NCBI GenBank assembly: GCA_022410635.1 | Contig: JAJVDF010000236.1 | Coordinates: forward strand, 1,718,868-1,782,867 | Length of the DNA: 64,000 bases | Direction: 5' to 3' | From: Tretioscincus oriximinensis | Lineage: Eukaryota; Chordata; Lepidosauria; Squamata; Gymnophthalmidae | Shown here: positions 10,717 through 23,100 of the stretch, in pieces | Layout: each line of letters begins with the position of its first letter | Numbering within the stretch: position 1 is the first letter of the stretch | Translations under genes and position numbers: made by a program | Notes under the pieces: model-generated | What the model was told of the DNA's origin: nothing | What the model saw: only the letters and a program-made list of their open reading frames with translations | Databases searched by the model: none

Positions 10717-11735
10717 AACTCAGCTAAAGGTATCTGAACATATTCCGCATAGGTGCCTGACGCATTTCAGAGGGGAGAGAATTCCACAACCTGGGGAGTA
10801 CCAAGAAAGTTCTCCCACATACCCTTTGAAGAGCGAAGGAGGTGGGACCATCAGGAGAGCCCCATAGAAAGATCTTAGGGTGCGGGCAAGTAGGTATAGT
10901 AGGAGATNTTCCTTCAAATACTTGGGACCCAAGCCATTTAGGGCCTTGTAAGTCCATGTTAGCATCTTGAAATGGGCTCGGTAGTAAATGGGCAGCCAGT
11001 GCAGTTCTTTCAGGACTGAGCTAATAGTCATGTCATGGTAGTAGCAGCTAACAGCTTGGATAGTTTCAAGACAGGAATAGACAGGTTTATGGACACCAAG
11101 GGTATAAATGGGTCCTAGGATGGATGTCTGGATGTTGCCACCGGGATGGAGCAACAGGCAGGATTCCTGAAATACCATTGGCAGGGAGTCATGAACAGGG
11201 GCATATTTTGCTTTCCTCTGTCCAGACTGAATGCTGGCTCTTCTTATCTTCATCTGTACCAGACAGTAACCTCCTGCTGAGTTCTGCACCATCTGCAGCT
11301 TCCNAACCGTCTTCAAGGGNAGCCCCCCCCCCCCCCGAGAGTGTATTACAATAATCTAGTCTGGAAGCTACCAGAACATGGAGAACTGGCATGGAGAAAG
11401 GGCCGAAATTAGGGAAGCAGACTAGTTGAAAACAGGCCACCTGAGCATCAGCTGTCATTGCAAAGCCCAAGAGGCCCCCCACATTATGCACCTGTCCTTT
11501 CCAGGGCAGAGAAACCCCATGAAGGACAGGATGCCTCCCACCTTCATGGACACGAGAACCTGGAACATCACAGCACCTCCATCTGGTCTGGATTCAATTT
11601 CAACTTATTGGCCCCCATCCCAGCCCATCACTACTTCCAAGCACCTGTCGAGCACTTCAGCTGCCTCTCCTGATTCAGGTGGCCTGGAGAGATGGAGCTG
11701 GGTGTCATCTGCACATGATACGCATGACCTGCCCT
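10717..11735 (-). mobile_element. L2/Rex1-like LINE fragment, split by a CR1-B insertion
   Basis: The minus strand encodes the C-terminal end of a non-LTR RT ORF (LHWLPI, TWTYKALNGLGPKYL, then LPS/FSD near the end). The plus strand reads 'ccaagccatttagggcctt'. A CR1-B plus-strand tail (about 11041-11226) interrupts it, with the host element resuming near 'ctgcaccatctgcagcttcc'. Assignment to L2 versus Rex1/Babar is uncertain. Confidence 0.65.
11041..11226 (+). repeat. CR1-B 3' fragment nested in L2/Rex1-like LINE
   Basis: 'gcagctaacagcttggatag', 'ggtttatggacaccaagg' and 'ggatggagcaacaggcagg' are typical CR1-B tail blocks. Host sequence flanks it on both sides. Confidence 0.75.
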
Positions 11736-11815
11736 AGTCTACTCTAGCATGCTGGTGGCAGGCTCTTATTCCGAGATCTATCCCAGATTAAGGCTCAGCA
11801 GGGGGGGCAGAACCA
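11722..11815. repeat. Palindromic element, right arm
   Basis: 'tagtctactctagcatgc', 'ggcaggctcttattccgag' and 'aaggctcagcaggggg' are the complement of the left arm seen at 62144-62236. Confidence 0.55.
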
Positions 11816-12350
11816 ATAAGCCTGATAGAAACCTTGGCAAATAATAAATTTGCTACTAATTTTCTTAGGCGAAGGTATTTATTTTCCTGGCATCTACGCT
11901 TGCTGTGCAAGATAATGGGCAAAGACACAAAACAAGGCATGATAGACAAGGAACCTCAAAATATCCCTGACATTTGTAAAACACACTTTCCCCTGCACTC
12001 CTCANTATTTGTATAGCATTTACTATCCTGCTTATTCGTTTGATTTTTTTTTTTTTACATTGTATTGACCTGTTGTGCTGAAAAAACGAGGAGACAGAAC
12101 AGGGCCTGGGGTGGGGGCAAGCGGGAATTCATTGCTCATTGTGGCACTTTAATGCGAAATTAAAAAATCAGAGATGGAAAGGCATTTGGTGTGTTTTGAG
12201 AGTCTCAATGGTGTGGAGTGATTATTTCTCTTTACGGTACTTGGGCCGACAGACCACACTTGGAATACTGTGCTAAATTCTGGCATCCCTATTTATTTAT
12301 TTATTTATTTNNNTNTNTNNNNTNCNNTNNNNCNNNANNNNNNNANNANA
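11816..12350. other. No gene recognised; N-rich TTTA run at the end
   Basis: AT-rich sequence without coding signal. 12296-12350 is a TTTA repeat followed by about 45 ambiguous bases, so the sequence is unreliable there. Confidence 0.45.
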
Positions 12351-13360
12351 ACATAAGAACATAAGAAGAGCCATNCTGGATCAGGCCNCAGCCCATCGAG
12401 TCCAGCATTNTGTGTCACACAGAGGCCCACCAGATGCACCTGGGCAGTCCGAACATAGGAAAGCAAAATATGCTGCTCCTGTTCGTGACTCCCTGCAAAT
12501 GGTATTTCAAAAGTCCTGCCTGTTGCTCCATCCCGGAGGCTACATCCAGACAACTATCTTAGTATCCATTTATACCCTTAATGTCCATAAACCTGTCTAG
12601 TCCTGTCTTGAAACTATCCAAGCTGTTAGCTACCACTACCTCTTCAGGAAGTAAATTCCACAGGCCGATGACCCTCTGGGTGAAAAAATACTTCCCTTTG
12701 TCTGTTCTCACTTTTCTACCCATCAGTTTTAAGGAGGGCCCTCTGGTCCTTGTGTTGTGTGATAGAGAAAACATTTTTTCTCTATTCACCCTGTCGATCC
12801 CATGCATGATTTTGTACACTTCAATCAGATCACCCCTCAANCGTCTCCTTTCAAGGCTGAAGAGGCCCAGACGTTGCAGCCTNACTTCGTAAGGGAGGTG
12901 CTCCAGACCCTTGATCATTTTTGTTGCCCTNTTCTGCACCTTCTCCAGTTCCAAAATATCCCTCTTGAGATGTGGTGACCAGAATTGAACACAGGATTCC
13001 AAATGTGGCCTCACCACAGATTTATAAAGAGGCAAAACAACATTTGCTGACTTGTTTTCGATTCCTTTCCTAATTATCCCCAACATGGAATTTGCCTTTT
13101 TTGCTGCTGCTGCTCACTGGGTTGACATTTTCATTGAATTGTCCACTAACACTCCAAGATCCTTTTCTTGCTCGGTCACAGAAAGCTTGGTTCCCATCAG
13201 GTGGTAGGAGTATTTTGGGTTCTTTGCCCCAATATGCATGACCTTGCACTTGCTTAAGTTGAAGTGCATTTGCCACTTTGATGCCCACTCACCCAATTTC
13301 AATAAATCACTCTGGAGGGCCTTACAATCATTTTCAGTTTTCACTACCCTGAAAGTCTCA
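12351..13360 (-). mobile_element. CR1-B LINE, RT C-terminal part and 3' UTR
   Basis: Minus frames encode the CR1-B RT end: [48 protein letters not shown] and [18 protein letters not shown]. The tail runs to 'ataagaacataagaagagcc' at 12350 (complement of the GTTCTTAT ending). N calls and frameshifts break the frame. Confidence 0.88.
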
Positions 13361-13459
13361 GGGCGGTGTGGAACAATAAAAACCCAAATTAACCTCTTAA
13401 AACACCTGCCTCTAAAAGTAGGGAAGGGAGGCAGTTTTTTCAGCCAAAGGCCAGGCTAA

Positions 13460-14130
13460 AGTGATGCTGTCTTCAGGCAAGAGCAGACGGAGAGGAGGCC
13501 TGAGAGCTGCCTGCAAATACCTGAAGGGCTTTTCACAGAGCACATGAGAGGANTAGAAACAATGGGATGAAACTGCAAGGGAGGAGATTTAGATTAGATA
13601 TCAGAAAGAACTTTCTAACAGTCAGGGGGATCAACCAGTGGAACAGTTTGCCACAGGAGGTGGTGAGTTCGCCTTCGCTGAGAGTCTTCAAACGGAGGCT
13701 GGACAGTCATCTGTCTGGGATGGTTTAATGGATCCTGCATCGAGCAGGGGGTTGGAACTCTATGACCCTGGAGGTCCCTTCCGACTCTATGATTCTATGA
13801 TTTTCTGAATTTAAAAAGGACATCGATAAACTGGAGCAGATTCAAAAGAGAGTTACAAGGATTATGAAGTCACATGGGGAATGGATAAGGATTTGGGGAT
13901 CTTTGCAGAAGAGAAGACGGAGAGGAGACCTGAGAGCTGCCTACAAATACCTGCAGGGCTGCCACAGAGCAGAGGGATCAGCTTTGTTCTCATTGGCACA
14001 GGGAAGGACTAGGAACAATGGGCTGAAACGGCAAGGGAGGCGATACAGAGTTCAGGGAAGGATTTCTGACAGTAAGGGGGATTGAGCAGAGGAACAGGAT
14101 GCCACGGGAGGTGCTGAGTTCGCCTTCACT
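13460..14130 (+). repeat. Two CR1-A 3' fragments in tandem
   Basis: 13490-13805 ends in 'tgattctatgattttctg'. A second CR1-A piece starts near 13806 ('aaaggacatcgataaactgg') and runs to about 14130. Confidence 0.75.
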
Positions 14131-14590
14131 GGAAGCAGGGCTTCTTTTCTGGCGGGACTCACCAGTACATTGTACTGGCATCGTTTCAAGCCAAATTTAT
14201 TTTTTTAAAAATAAATAATAATTTTAAAAAAATGGGCAGTGAAATAGGAAAAAAAAGTCTTGGCCTACAGGAGGATTTCGGCCGTGCCATTGGAGGATTC
14301 CCATCTGAGGACACCCATCACGAANGGTGAGTGACGGAACTTTCTTTATTGGTGGGGCAGGTGAGAAGACACCTTGGCTCCGCTTCCTGGGGGGGATGTC
14401 GCTAGTTCCTTGCGTGCTTCAGAAATTTCTCACGTGCTTTGTGAGTTTCTCACACGTTTTGAGAATTTCTCATACATGCAGAATTTCTCGTGGGCTGGAT
14501 GTGCATACTGGAGTGATTTTCATATTCATGAATATGCAAATTGGCACACATATTAATTATTGGGTTTGGGCCTCACCCTGAAGGTTCATC
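14131..14590. other. No gene recognised
   Basis: Contains a run of short 'atttctca' iterations (14426-14490) and AT-rich sequence. No supported coding region. Confidence 0.35.
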
Positions 14591-14829
14591 AATCCCCATC
14601 AGTGTATTCATTCAGAAAACCATTAAAGACCTCTTTAACCTGGCCTTTAGCCAAATCCCCAGCTGTCCATTCCCTGATTTCTGGTATGGTTGTTTTCAAT
14701 AATGTGAATTCTCTTTTTATTGTTAGTCGCCCCTGAGACATTTTAAGTATAGGGCAGTATAGAAGTGTAAACAAATAAATAAGTGATTTTATTTACATTT
14801 CTACTATTATTATTATTTATTATTTGTAC

Positions 14830-15245
14830 TTGTATTCTGCCCTATAAACGAAGGTCTCAGGGCGGCCTACCATGGGGTGGTGCACATAGCTTTTGTTGCT
14901 TTCTCCACAACAGACACCCTGTGGAGTAGGTGGGGCTGAGAGAGTTCAAAGAACTGTGACTGGCCCAAGGTCATCCAGCACATAGCTTTTGTTGCTTTCT
15001 CCACAACAGACACCCTGTGGAGTAGGTGGGGCTGAGAGAGTTCAAAGAACCGTGACTGGCCCAAGGTCATCCAGACATAACTTTTGTTGCTTTCTCCACA
15101 ACAGACCACCCTGTGGAGTAGGTGGGGCTGAGAGAGCAAAGAACTGTGACTGGCCCAAGGTCATCCAGCTGGCTTTCATGCAGGAGTGGGGAGTCGAACT
15201 GGGTACGAGTCCAGCATTCTAACCACTACACCAAACTGGCTCTAT
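14830..15245 (-). repeat. tRNA-derived SINE with a triplicated internal segment
   Basis: On the minus strand the tRNA-like head lies near 15240 ('tagtggttagaatgctgg', then a B-box-like 'ttcgactcccc'). The body segment 'ttgttgctttctccacaac' to 'ggcccaaggtcatccag' is present three times, starting at about 14884, 14981 and 15076 (spacings 97 and 95). Confidence 0.8.
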
Positions 15246-15930
15246 GACAACTGATCCAAGAAAAACTCCCATTTAAAAAATGGCTCAGAGGTATCAAATA
15301 ATTTGAAACAATATTTTAAAGCATCAAACCTATACAGACCAAGTACACTCTCAAAAGGGCTCAGGATTTAAAATCCCTGAATGGAATGATTCAATAGCAA
15401 TGTGAACAAGATCATATCAGCAAAATCTGAGGAAGGAATTAACCAAGGATGATAAATATTGGAAGACAGAAGACATTTCTTTACCCTGCGAAACTGCAAC
15501 ACTTNGACTTCTGTGTATCTTTCAACGTCTTCTGCTAATGACAACAATCATAAATAAATAAAGTAGTTCAGTTTATTTTTGGATCAACCGGATCACGCAT
15601 TTTAAAAAAGTCTTTATTATAAGCCTAAGTATAGGGGAATCTGGAGAATCATAAAAATATTTATTTTGGAACATTCAGTTGGCTCAAACAGCACACTCAC
15701 ACAGGGAAGATTCCTCTAAATGGTCCATAGGTTTTTGTTCTAAGCTAGCAGGTTCTCTGTTACCAAATAATCTCATATGAATGATTTTAAGCAGAAAAAT
15801 TCTATTGTCTGCATAACAATGAAAATTGTAATATAATAAAATGCAGGTATATCCAAAAGGGCTCCTCTTAATTCATGGACAACAGGGGAATCAATGGCTA
15901 CCAAATGGATGCTGCAGTCCCAACTCCAGT
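15246..15930. other. No gene recognised
   Basis: AT-rich unassigned sequence downstream of the MYO1G 3' end. It holds several TTTATT strings (AATAAA on the minus strand, e.g. 15572 and 15658), but none is close enough to the stop to call as its poly(A) signal. Confidence 0.35.
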
Positions 15931-16070
15931 TTGGAGAGAAAGAAAGAAAAGAAGGAAGGAAGAAGAAAGGAAGGGGGGAAGAAAGAAAGGAGAAAGGAAC
16001 GAGAAGGAAGGGAGAAGAAAAAAAAGAAAGGAAGAAGAGGGAGTAGGAAGAAGAAAGTAGAAAAAGAAAG
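15931..16070. repeat. GAAA/GGAA purine tract
   Basis: About 135 bases almost free of pyrimidines on the plus strand. The Lys/Glu/Arg-rich frames here are artefacts. Confidence 0.85.
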
Positions 16071-16082
16071 AAGAGTCGATTT

Positions 16083-16712
16083 TTGCGGCTTATGTAACCT
16101 TCTGTTCTCTTCACAACAGACATCTTGTGAAGTAGTTGGGGCTGAAAGAACTCCAAAGAACTGTGAGTAGCCTGTCATCCATCTGGCTTTTGTGGAGGAG
16201 GGCAGAATCGAATCAGGAGACTTCAANATAAGAGTTTGACATTCTCAGCTGTACACCAAGAGGCCTGCAAAGTCCCTCAGAGGGAATCAAGCTTCCTTTT
16301 GAGACCTTGAGATGCCGTGGAGCAAATGGTGGACCACCGTGTGAGGCAGGATGCTAGAGGAGATGGACTGCAGCTTGATCCAGCAGGAAACATCTTAATT
16401 CCTGATGTCTCAATGGCTACTAGAACAGATGTCCAAGTACTTCCTCTGGGTTGGCAGGACAGGAAGGAGGCCTCTGAAAGTCATTAGCAGAGGAAGGTTT
16501 TGCCTTCTTCTTTAAGAAGAAGAGTCGGTTTCTATACCCTGATTTCCTCAAAGCAGTTTAAATAACCTTCTTCTCTTCCCAACAGACACCTTCTGAAGTA
16601 GGTGGGGCTGAGAGAGCTCTGAAGATCTGTGATCAGCCCAAGGTCACCCAGTTGATTTCGTGGAGGAAGGCAGAACCGAACCGGGAGACTTCCAGATAAG
16701 AGGTCAGCTACA
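16083..16712 (-). repeat. Two tRNA-derived SINE copies
   Basis: 16083-16262 and 16520-16712 both carry 'cacaacagacatcttgtg'/'caacagacaccttctgaag' and 'gtggaggaaggcagaa' blocks in minus orientation. The interval between them (16265-16515) has no recognised gene. Confidence 0.65.
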
Positions 16713-16999
16713 CCAGATGGTGGTTTGTGCCACCTGATCCAGCAGGGTTCTTCTTGTGTCCTTAAGGCTACCCTTCCCATGAGGCCCATGAGCCAAAGTT
16801 GAGAAATGCAGAAAATAGTCCAAGCTGAGGTTCAGCCTTCCTTCCCTTTCCTTGGAGAGACGTTCTTCCTTCCCCTCTCAAATTCCTAAGGCTGCAACTG
16901 AACATGGCGGCTGCCCAGACATGGAGGCGCTCTTGGAGGTGGCAGGGGGAAGGCAATGAAGAAGCAGCTGCCNCTCGGCCCTCCAGGACCAACCACAAC

Positions 17000-17156
17000 T
17001 TATCTTCCCGGCCAGTAGAGCANGAAGCCGTCGCGGCTCTTTGCAAAGTCAGGGGTGGCCCCTGCAGAGCGCAGCTCCACGGTGACCAGTTGCTTCCGCC
17101 CGTTCAGGCTGAGCTGGATGCAGTCGGCCACCTGCACTCGGAGGTCGCGCTTTGTC
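17000..17156 (-). CDS. MYO1G: MYO1G window exon 20: terminal exon with stop
   Basis: 157 bases: [49 protein letters not shown] then TAA (17002-17000). It matches the end of the MYO1G tail (VRVSDC, PDF, GSF-LLWP). Acceptor CCCCCAG. It lies 15.9 kb from the preceding exon and is too short to be obvious as an ORF. One N leaves one residue unread. Confidence 0.93.
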
Positions 17157-20100
17157 CTGGGGGCACAAGGAAAGAAGGATTATGGGGTTTATACGCCATG
17201 NCATGAATCAGTTGTAGCTCAGACTAAGCGGCTGTCAGAAAAGGGAACTGGACTGACCTCCCTGCCTAGAAAGCCAGTTTATAAAGCAACAAAATGATCA
17301 AGGGTCTGGAGCACCTCCCTTACGAAGCAAGGCTGCAACGTCTGGGCCTCTTCAGCCTTGAAAGGAGACGTTTGAGGGGTGATCTGATTGAAGTNTACAA
17401 AATCACGCATGGGATCGACAGAGTGAATAGAGAAAAAATGTTTTCTCTATCACACAACACAAGGACCAGAGGGCCCTCCTTAAAACTGATGGGAAGAAAA
17501 GTAAGAACAGACAAAGGAAAGTATTTTTTCACCCAGAGGGTCATCAGCCTGTGGAATTTACTTCCTGAAGAGGTAGTGGTAGCTAACAGCTTGGATAGTT
17601 TCAAGACAGGACTAGACAGGTTTATGGACACTAAGGGTATAAATGGATACTAAGATAGTTGTCTGGATGTAGCCTCCGGGATGGAGCAACAGGCAGGACT
17701 CTTGAAATACCATTTGCAGGGAGTCACGAACAGGAGCAGCATATTTTGCTTTCCTCTGTTCGGACTGCCCAGGTGCATCTGNTGGGCCTCTGTGTGACAC
17801 AGAATGCTGGACTCGATGGGCTGTGGCCTGATCCAGTATGGCTCTTCATATGTTCTTATGTTCTTATTCCAGGCCAAGCCATAGTAATCAGTTTCTCATA
17901 ACATTGGCATGTAAGAATGTGGACCCAAGAGAAGCGTCTGACCAAGGGTTTTAAGGTACCTGTAACCATGCCAGCCGCAGTATCACTGCAACACACGGCC
18001 ACATACCTCAGCCCTGTTCGGCTGCAGACGTCAGCTACCTTTCTGGCTACAGTCGGATTCATTTCATATGTTTGAACCTAGCCATCTTCCCACATTTGTA
18101 AGTGGTTCCTGAGGAACTATGAAGGAGTCCTTTCCTTGGGGACACGAATATACATATAACTATACAGGATGAAGAGATCCATGCCGGGTTTGAGCCTCTG
18201 GCTACAGACAGCCTCATAGAGGCCTTGCACTACAGAAAGGCCTTTCTTCTGGGACCCTAGCTGAGAAAGGTGGGGAACAAGTTTGATATTCAAGATTTTG
18301 TAGCTTGCAGAAAGGAGAAGCTAGCACAGAAATGGTTAATTAGGGCAACTAAGAAAGGTCATGTAATGAGGCAACACCCAGGCTCCAGCTGCTTCAGAGA
18401 AAGGGCTATAAATAAGGTAGAAATTCCACAGATAACTGATCCAAATTTGTACATGTTTATCTCTGTCTCTATCCAGTGGGCATAACCTTCTGTTCAAGTT
18501 ATTACTGTTGAGTGTTCTTTGTGTTTACATTGCGTGCTGTGTTGTTACAAACCACATCCTGGGTATGCATACCTAAGACTCCACCTTCTCTTAGCTATAT
18601 TGCCAGTTCTCCAGGGCTCTTTCATTAGTGATATATAGCTGAAGTAAAGCCAGTTTCAGTTTACATGTGGATGCATCCAAGGTAGACTTCAGAGGGTGCC
18701 AGGGAATGAAAATGATTAGGTGTTCTAGGTAGACTGTGATTCAGCATAGTGAAATGATGCAATCTAAGTGCAAAGTGAATGATGCACTCTATCTGCAAGA
18801 CAGAGATATTACAACTGAGGTTTAAGCAAAGACATCTCATGACTTGTGATCTTTAGTATGAATCGTCATAACTGTATATAAACTTAATAGAATAACTTCA
18901 GAGTTCTCCCTCTTGCTGATTACTTTACATGACAGCCAAGCCTGTCACACTACCATTAGAATCCCTGTAGCATTTGCTGCTTGGAACATCCCACAGAAGG
19001 TAATAGGGCTGGGTTTGGTTCAGCAATTTCCAATTTAATCTCCCTTGCTGTTTGAAACCAATTCTTACTGGGGTTGGGGGGCTGTAACAGGAATCCTGTC
19101 TCCCCAAAGTATGAATGGAAAGGTTAGCAATGCCAAAATATTCCCTTTTTTTGCAAACAAGATTTCCCTTTCTATTCCATTTCCAAATTGTTCTAAATAG
19201 TTCTATGGTACTTTGAATAAGTCCCAAGATTTTGTTTGCCTGTTTTTCAGCTATGTGTTGACTCACACTCAGCCTGTAATCTACTAATCACAGCCTTTTT
19301 CAAGGCATTCCTTGAAACTGATAGGCAGAAAAGTGAGGACAGACATAGGAAAGTATTTTTTCACTCAGAAGGTCTTTGGTCATAGATTTATACTGAATCA
19401 TAGAGTCGGAAGGGACCTCCAGGGTCATCGGGTCCAACCCCCTGCTCGATGCAGGATTCATTAAACCATCCCAGACAGATGACTGTCCAGTCTCTGTTTG
19501 AAAACTTCCAGGGAAGGCGAACGTAGTAGCTGGATAAAGCCTGGAGAGCTTTAAGACAGGATTAGAGAAGTTCATGAAAGCCAAGGGCATAAATGGATCT
19601 CTTGATCCTGCCTCCCGGATGGAACAACAGGGAACAACAAAGGCTATTTGCAGGGAGTTGAGAACAGGCGAGGGTTTTGCCGCCTTCTGCTCGATATTGC
19701 CCAGGTACAATTGGTGAGCAAGTGTAGACTATGGCAGGCCCTACTTGGCTCATCCACATGCCAGTGTAGACTATGGCAATGGGACCTGCCATGGTCTATA
19801 CGGGCCTGTGGATGGCACATCCCTATCCTAAGAGTTGAGAACAGGAGAAGTTCTTGCCTTCTTCTGCTTGAGATGCCCAGGTGCAATTGGTGGGCTGCTG
19901 TGTGAGACCGAAGGCTGCACTAGGTGGGCTCTGGCCCCATTCACCAGGTTCTCCCAGCATTTCCTCCAAGCCCTAGGGGAGGAAGGTCCTTGGATACCCA
20001 CTGCCAGAAATACATGTGACTTAAATGCAGCCTTCTCATAGGCACCCCNCACACACCACAGCTGCCCTATGTTTAAATGATAATATTTTGCTTCTCTTTG

Positions 20101-23100
20101 GGAAAACATACAGTCCCTAATTCTGGCAGATCTCCAGGAAGAAGGTGTTCCAGAGGAATCTGTGTTTCTGATTATTTTGACTGGAGCGTAAGGTGATCTT
20201 TTGCGCGTACCCTGCTTGGGAACACAGTGGGTGGGTAGAGACGGGCGAGGGGGCTTCGTGTCCCTCTTGTTTGTCAGAATCACCTCCGCAAGGATCCTGA
20301 GGCCCCCATAACACCCCTCGGCGGCGTGGCATCCAAGGAGGTAAGCTCTGCCCACTTCTTTGGCAGAAGGTTTGCTTTGCTTAACCCACGATCCAAACCG
20401 ATCTCAAACGCATCCTCCGCTTCCTGGCCAACCATCACCACAGCAACCGGGTACTAGGTAACGCCATGGCAACAGAGTCCAGAAGGTTTCCTGCCATCCA
20501 AATATGGTTACAGGAAGGTGGAGCAGGGGAATTCAGCAGTGGAACCCCCTTGGAGTAGAGGCAAGGAGTAGATAAGAACATAAGGACCAAAGAGCAGCTC
20601 TGCTGAATGGAATCAGAACCCATCTAGTCTAGGCTTCAGTCTCACACTGTAGGCCACCAATTGCACCTGGGTTGTCAATGAGCCAAATGGGCCCCATCAG
20701 TTGCCCCTGGGCATCTCAAGCAGGAGGAGGCAAACCCTCATTTGTTCTCAACTCTTGGAACAGGGACCTGCCATCCACATGCTAGTGTAGGCTATGGCAG
20801 GCTACTACTGGGGCCTGCCATAGCCTACACTGGCATGTGGATGAACCAAGTAGGAACTACCATAGTCTACAATTGCCCATCAATTCCACCTGGGCATCTC
20901 AAGCAAAAGAAAGCAAAATCTTCACCTGTGTTGGATTCCCTGCAAATGTTACCTCAGGAATCCTGCCTGTTTCTTCTGTCCCAGAGGCAGGATCAAGAGA
21001 TCCATCCTAGCAGCTATTTACACCCTTCGCTTCCATGAACCTGTCTAAAGCTCTCCGGGATTTATCCAGCTACCACCACCTCTTCTGAAAGCAAATTCCA
21101 CAGACCTTCTGGATGGAAAATACTTCCCTTTGTCTATCCTTACTCTTATGCCCATCAGTGTCAAGGAATGTCCCCTGATCTTAAAGTTGTGTATAGAGAA
21201 AATGTTTTTCTCTATTCCCCTTATCCGTCCCGTGCAAGATTTTATACACTTCAATCTGATCACCTCTTAAATGCTGTATTTCAATGCTGAAGAGACCCAG
21301 ATGTTGCAGCCTGACTTCATAAGGGAGGTGCTCCAGCCCCTTGACCATTCCTGTTNCCCTGTTCTGCACCTTCTCTGGCTCCACAATATGTTTTCTGAGG
21401 TGTGGGGACCAGAATCCAAATGAAGCCACACCACAGATTTATAAAGAGGTAGAATGACACTTGATGATGTTTTTTTCAATTCTCTTCTTAATTATTCCTA
21501 GTACTGAATTTCTCTTTGTTTCACTGCTGCTGCACACTGGCTTGACACCATCATTTTTCTGCTACCGACACCCCATGTTTCTTGGGGTGCAGTTTTAGTT
21601 CAAGGTCCTTCCAGCCTCGCTTCCACCTGCCCCCCCCCTTGCCCACTGTGGCTTGTGGTCACCAGATTGCTGGGGGGAAGTTCCCCAAGCTTTTTACTGC
21701 CTCCCGATGTTCCCTTCCTGGCAGATGGGCTGGGGATTCAAATCCAAATTGCCATATCCTGCAGGTGCTTGGAAACCCCACCTGGGCTCCCCTTGGACCT
21801 GCCGGGAGAAGCTGTCCATTGCCAATCAAGGGTGGCTGATAAACAGGCCCCCAAGAACCTTTGGGTGCCCAAGAGCCGCTTGGTCTTGGGTGATCTCAGT
21901 GTACTTCATTCCTGCTTTACTGGGGTGGGCAGAGAAGAATAGAAAGTTATAAAAGCCACTTTGAGCCCCTTTGGGTTGAGAAAAGTGGGGTATAAAAACC
22001 ACCTCTTCTCCTTCTCTTTGTCTTTTTCTTTTTCTTCTCCTCTTCCTTCTCCCTTTCCTTCTTCTCCGTTTCCATCTTCTCTCTTTTCCTCTCTGTCTCC
22101 CTCTCCTTCTTCTCTTCCTTCCTCTCCTTCTCCTCTTCCTCGCCTTCTCCTTCTCCATCTTTTTTCCTCTCCTCCTCCCTCTCCTTCTTCTCTTTCTTCT
22201 CCTCCTTCTCCTCCTCCCTTTCCACCTTTCCCTTCTCTTCTCCGTCTTCCTTCTCCTCCCTCGTCTCCTTCTTCCCCTTCTCCTCCTCCTTCTCTCTCTG
22301 CTCCTCTTCCTTCTCTTTTTTCCTCTCCTCCTTCTCTTCTTTCCCCTTCTCCTCCTCCTGTTCCTCCTTCTCTTCTGCTTCTTCCCCCTCCTCCATCTCC
22401 TCCTCTCCTCCACCGTATGAGTCAGGATATTGAACCAAAGGAGCTGCAGGCTGACTTTTGAAAAACAATATTTCCTCTACCCTTAGTCACATTGGCGACT
22501 CTTGATGGTATTAATATCTGTTGCGCTCCTGACACGAAGCCTCAAAGACCTTCGTTCAACCCAAGCGCTGAGTCTGGGCCCCTCCTTCTGCAGCTTTGGG
22601 AGCTTCCTTCCTAACCCTCAGGGACTTCAAGAACCTCGGAATCCCACCAGGGTGTCCCCATTTTCTTTGAGGGATCCTGGGGGAACATTGCGGGCCTGGG
22701 CACTGGCTACAAAGATGGCTCTCAGTGATGTTTGAGGCACCTTCCAGGGAAGCCTTCGCACGTGCAAGGGCCACTGAGGAAGGGAGTGAACAGCAGTTAC
22801 CTCCCAGTCTTTTTGCCTAGTCCATCCCCTGCGCAACGTCCACCAGGCAGAGAGGGTCACAAAAAACATGNGTCCAACACACTAATATGGGTCTACTCCT
22901 CAGCCTGCAAAGGCAGGGGTCAAGGCAGAGGGCAGAGGTCACCATCCAGGTGGCAGCACACGTGGGGATCAGAGGGCGTTAGGACATTTAGGATCCACAA
23001 GGAAAAGGGTTTTTTCACCCAGAGGGTCCTTGGTCAGAGGAACTGACTTCCAGAAGAGGTGGCAGTAGCTGGATAAAACCTGGATAGCTTTCAGTCAGAA

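Noticed and set aside
14426..14490. Short 'tttctca' iterations as a structured tandem repeat
   Set aside because: Spacing and sequence are too irregular to distinguish from chance.
20455..20475. RFX X-box (gtaacgccatggcaac)
   Set aside because: The half-site spacing is off, it lies in no promoter, and similar motifs occur within repeats.
21826..22468. Glu/Lys/Arg-rich frames of up to 195 codons
   Set aside because: Translation of the pyrimidine tract's complement.
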